Positions 61,948 to 64,000 of a stretch of 64,000 nt of DNA are shown piece after piece; the stretch's first letter is position 1; every line of letters begins with the position of its first letter. Origin of the DNA: Bacillota bacterium (GTDB taxonomy: Bacteria; Bacillota; Clostridia; Acetivibrionales; JANLFN01); assembly GCA_023397675.1 (NCBI GenBank), contig JAEWTV010000010.1, positions 62,001 through 126,000 on the forward strand, written 5' to 3'. The translations under genes and the position numbers were made by a program. The notes beneath the pieces were generated by a model, which did no database searches, was not told the DNA's origin, and worked only from the letters and a program-made list of their open reading frames with translations.

Positions 61948-64000
61948 TTATCCTTCTTTGTTTTTAAGTGTCTCAACCATATCGAGCCCTTCTATTTTCC
62001 TTCTTGTTGCAAACTGTGCAAAGCCAGCAAACACAAATACACTTAACGCAGCAATTATATAAGTAGGAACATTCACTATTACAGGCATTACAAAGTAATT
62101 ATTTTCAACCATTTTTGCTAAAAAGCTACTCATAAGCCTTCCGAGAATTAGCCCTGGAATCACAGATAAGATACCCAGTAAGATATTTTCTCTAAAAATA
62201 ACAGTTTTTGTCTCCTTTAAGGAATATCCCAATACCTTAAGGGATGCCAGTTCACGCTTACGCTCTGTAATATTTATGACCGTTGAGTTAAATATAATGG
62301 CGGCTCCCATAACAAAAGCGAAGACAACCAACACACCGATAAAGATATACATTATACCTACAAATTTATTAAAGGTATCAATCGAAGTCAGCCTGCTTTC
62401 CAGAAAGTCGACACCCTTCTTTTGGTATAATTCATGCTGGACTTTTCCATCCGTACCGTCTTTAACAGTAATTAACGCTGCATTTGCAAGTTTTTGATTC
62501 TGCGTATATTGCTTTACGTCATCAATATTCATATAACAGCTGAAACCAAGATATTGCTTCATTATACCGGCTACTTTAACTTTTGCATCGTCAAAGCCAG
62601 GTACATGTGATTTTATAGTTACAGTGTCTCCAACATTAACAGAAATTTTCTCAGCTATTGAGTGTGGAAGAATAACCCCATTCTTAGGAATAGATATTTT
62701 ATCGCCATCCTCATTTTTCATGTTATAAAGAGTAATATCCTTCCCAAGCGCCGTTAACATCATGTCCGAGTTTTTATTATCCTTCGTAATTTCGATGGGT
62801 ATTTCCAGTATAGATTCAAGCTTGTTTATTCCTTCTGTTTTTAACATGCTACCTACTTCATCATACTGTACCGGGTTGTTGAACAAAACCTTGTAATCCT
62901 GCTTTTGAAAATCCTTATAATACTGGTCCGAAATATATTGCATTGAGTCCAGGAAAAAAAGCGTTCCAATGAGCAAAACTATTGTAAATATAAAACCTAC
63001 TATTGTCATAATAGCTCTTTGTTTAACACGGAAAATATTCCTAATACTCATTTTCCAGCCAAAAGACAGTTTTTTCCACAAAGGCTTTATTTTTTCCACC
63101 AAAACTTTCTTACCTGAAACAGGAGGTTCTGAACGCATTGATTGAGCCGGTTCAAGCCTTAATATCCGTTTTGTTGAATTGTAACCTGCTATCAGACTGA
63201 ATATTATACTTATGAACATTCCAAGCAGCAGTTCTACCCAGTATATTTTAATACTCAATTCAGGAATGTTATAAAACTGAGTATATATTTTTGTTATAAA
63301 AGCTCCTATAACAGTTCCGAATATAGTTGCAGGCACTGCACCGGTTATTGCTACAAGAAGTGAATATGAAATGTAATGGTTCAACACCTTTTTATCTGAA
63401 TATCCAAAAGCCTTCATGACGCCAATCAGAGTTCTTTGATTATTTACTAATCTTTTTAATATTACATAAATAATCATAGCAGCTACTGAAAGAAATATTA
63501 AAGGCAGAATAAAAGCAAGCTCTTCGAGTGCTTTTATATCATCATTAAGCATGGAAAAACTTGTTTGTTCCCCACGCGAAATACCATATAAGAAGCCTGC
63601 AGGCTTTAAAGCCTCCTCTATTGATTTTATGGTGTCCTTGTTATTATACTGTTCAGTAAGTAAAACATGTATCTGGTTAAATGTCTCACCCTGACCTGTA
63701 ATTTCCCTCAACTGCGATTCCTTTATATAAATAATTCCAAAGTCTCCGTCTGAACCCAAAAGCGTTGTAGCAGATTTTACAGCATAGACATATTCAGGGC
63801 TGCTTACAATTCCATGAATTTTAAACGCATGGGAATTACCTTGTATATAGGTATTTAAAGTATCACCGACTTTCAATTTGTAAAAGTCAGCAAATTTATT
63901 GCTTATTAAGCATTCATCAGCTGCAGTGTCATCAAAAAAACTGCCTTTAACAAAATACAACTTGTTAATTTCAGGTTGGCTATTATCAGGAACAGATATT
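61948..64000 (-). CDS. ABC transporter permease (MacB/FtsX type), N-terminus cut by the window edge
   Basis: At least 683 residues visible. Two FtsX-type permease modules: hydrophobic segments around residues 155-175, 200-225, 240-260 of the visible part and again near its C-terminus, with extracellular MacB-like domains between (the CYMNIDDVKQYTQNQ region) and before them. The frame is open to the edge, so 61948-64000 is partial; the reported ATG-less start near 63960 is not the true start. The cognate ATPase likely lies to the right. Probably a lipoprotein, peptide or antimicrobial-peptide exporter. Confidence 0.85.
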   Translation of the reverse strand, partial: ISVPDNSQPEINKLYFVKGSFFDDTAADECLISNKFADFYKLKVGDTLNTYIQGNSHAFKIHGIVSSPEYVYAVKSATTLLGSDGDFGIIYIKESQLREITGQGETFNQIHVLLTEQYNNKDTIKSIEEALKPAGFLYGISRGEQTSFSMLNDDIKALEELAFILPLIFLSVAAMIIYVILKRLVNNQRTLIGVMKAFGYSDKKVLNHYISYSLLVAITGAVPATIFGTVIGAFITKIYTQFYNIPELSIKIYWVELLLGMFISIIFSLIAGYNSTKRILRLEPAQSMRSEPPVSGKKVLVEKIKPLWKKLSFGWKMSIRNIFRVKQRAIMTIVGFIFTIVLLIGTLFFLDSMQYISDQYYKDFQKQDYKVLFNNPVQYDEVGSMLKTEGINKLESILEIPIEITKDNKNSDMMLTALGKDITLYNMKNEDGDKISIPKNGVILPHSIAEKISVNVGDTVTIKSHVPGFDDAKVKVAGIMKQYLGFSCYMNIDDVKQYTQNQKLANAALITVKDGTDGKVQHELYQKKGVDFLESRLTSIDTFNKFVGIMYIFIGVLVVFAFVMGAAIIFNSTVINITERKRELASLKVLGYSLKETKTVIFRENILLGILSVIPGLILGRLMSSFLAKMVENNYFVMPVIVNVPTYIIAALSVFVFAGFAQFATRRKIEGLDMVETLKNKEG

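Overview
The window looks like a chromosome segment from a low-GC, spore-forming clostridium. Evidence: AT-rich intergenic DNA, strong AGGAGG-type ribosome binding sites, a spore-coat protease (YabG), GerMN lipoproteins, QueH, ruvCAB, and an amidase with a copper-amine-oxidase-like N domain. The mix of GH43 glycosidase, SLH surface proteins and single-copy housekeeping genes resembles the mesophilic cellulolytic clostridia (Ruminiclostridium type). That placement is inference, not a database match.

Layout. 0-3.4 kb: a minus-strand signalling operon (Ser/Thr kinase, FHA protein, PP2C phosphatase) continuing off the left edge. 3.8-5.8 kb: gap and a divergent LysR regulator. 5.9-7.7 kb: an ECF sigma factor with an apparent self-type promoter, a membrane anti-sigma-like protein with a recent internal duplication, and a candidate structured RNA ending in a terminator. 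7.7-9.4 kb: two small minus-strand genes sharing a covarying leader hairpin, then tRNA-Arg and tRNA-Gly with a palindromic tRNA-end-like element. 9.7-12 kb: a GH43 lipoprotein and an S66 carboxypeptidase.

12.2-25.1 kb is an accessory, visibly GC-richer island: a two-HTH regulator, a Cys-rich protein, an SLH adhesin, a hybrid histidine kinase with its response regulator, small proteins of unknown function, one frameshifted small gene, and a giant NHL/SLH surface protein. Duplicated boundary sequences show it was assembled by recombination.

25.3-36 kb returns to core genes: phosphodiesterase, rdgB, rph, GerMN lipoprotein, wall amidase, queH, ruvBAC, then argGH behind tandem ARG boxes. 36.1-38.9 kb is a tandem duplication of a serine-hydrolase lipoprotein with its terminators. 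38.9-49.9 kb carries AraC/VOC, small unknown proteins, a polysaccharide deacetylase, an LTA-synthase-like sulfatase, a MarR regulator, the mrfAB DNA-repair pair, and a PspC/LiaF-like envelope-stress pair. 50-64 kb holds an alpha-2-macroglobulin-like protein with a MEMO-family lipoprotein, a radical SAM enzyme, a LysE exporter, a membrane-tethered MutS-like ATPase, arginase, yabG and a partial ABC permease.

Themes: envelope building and monitoring (amidase, LTA synthase, deacetylase, SLH proteins, A2M, PspC/LiaF, ECF sigma), nucleic-acid maintenance (ruvCAB, mrfAB, MutS-like, rph, rdgB) and arginine metabolism (argGH, arginase). The least explained pieces are the structured RNA at 7.5 kb, the twin leader hairpins at 8.3/8.7 kb, the tRNA-end palindrome at 9.0 kb and the surface-protein island.
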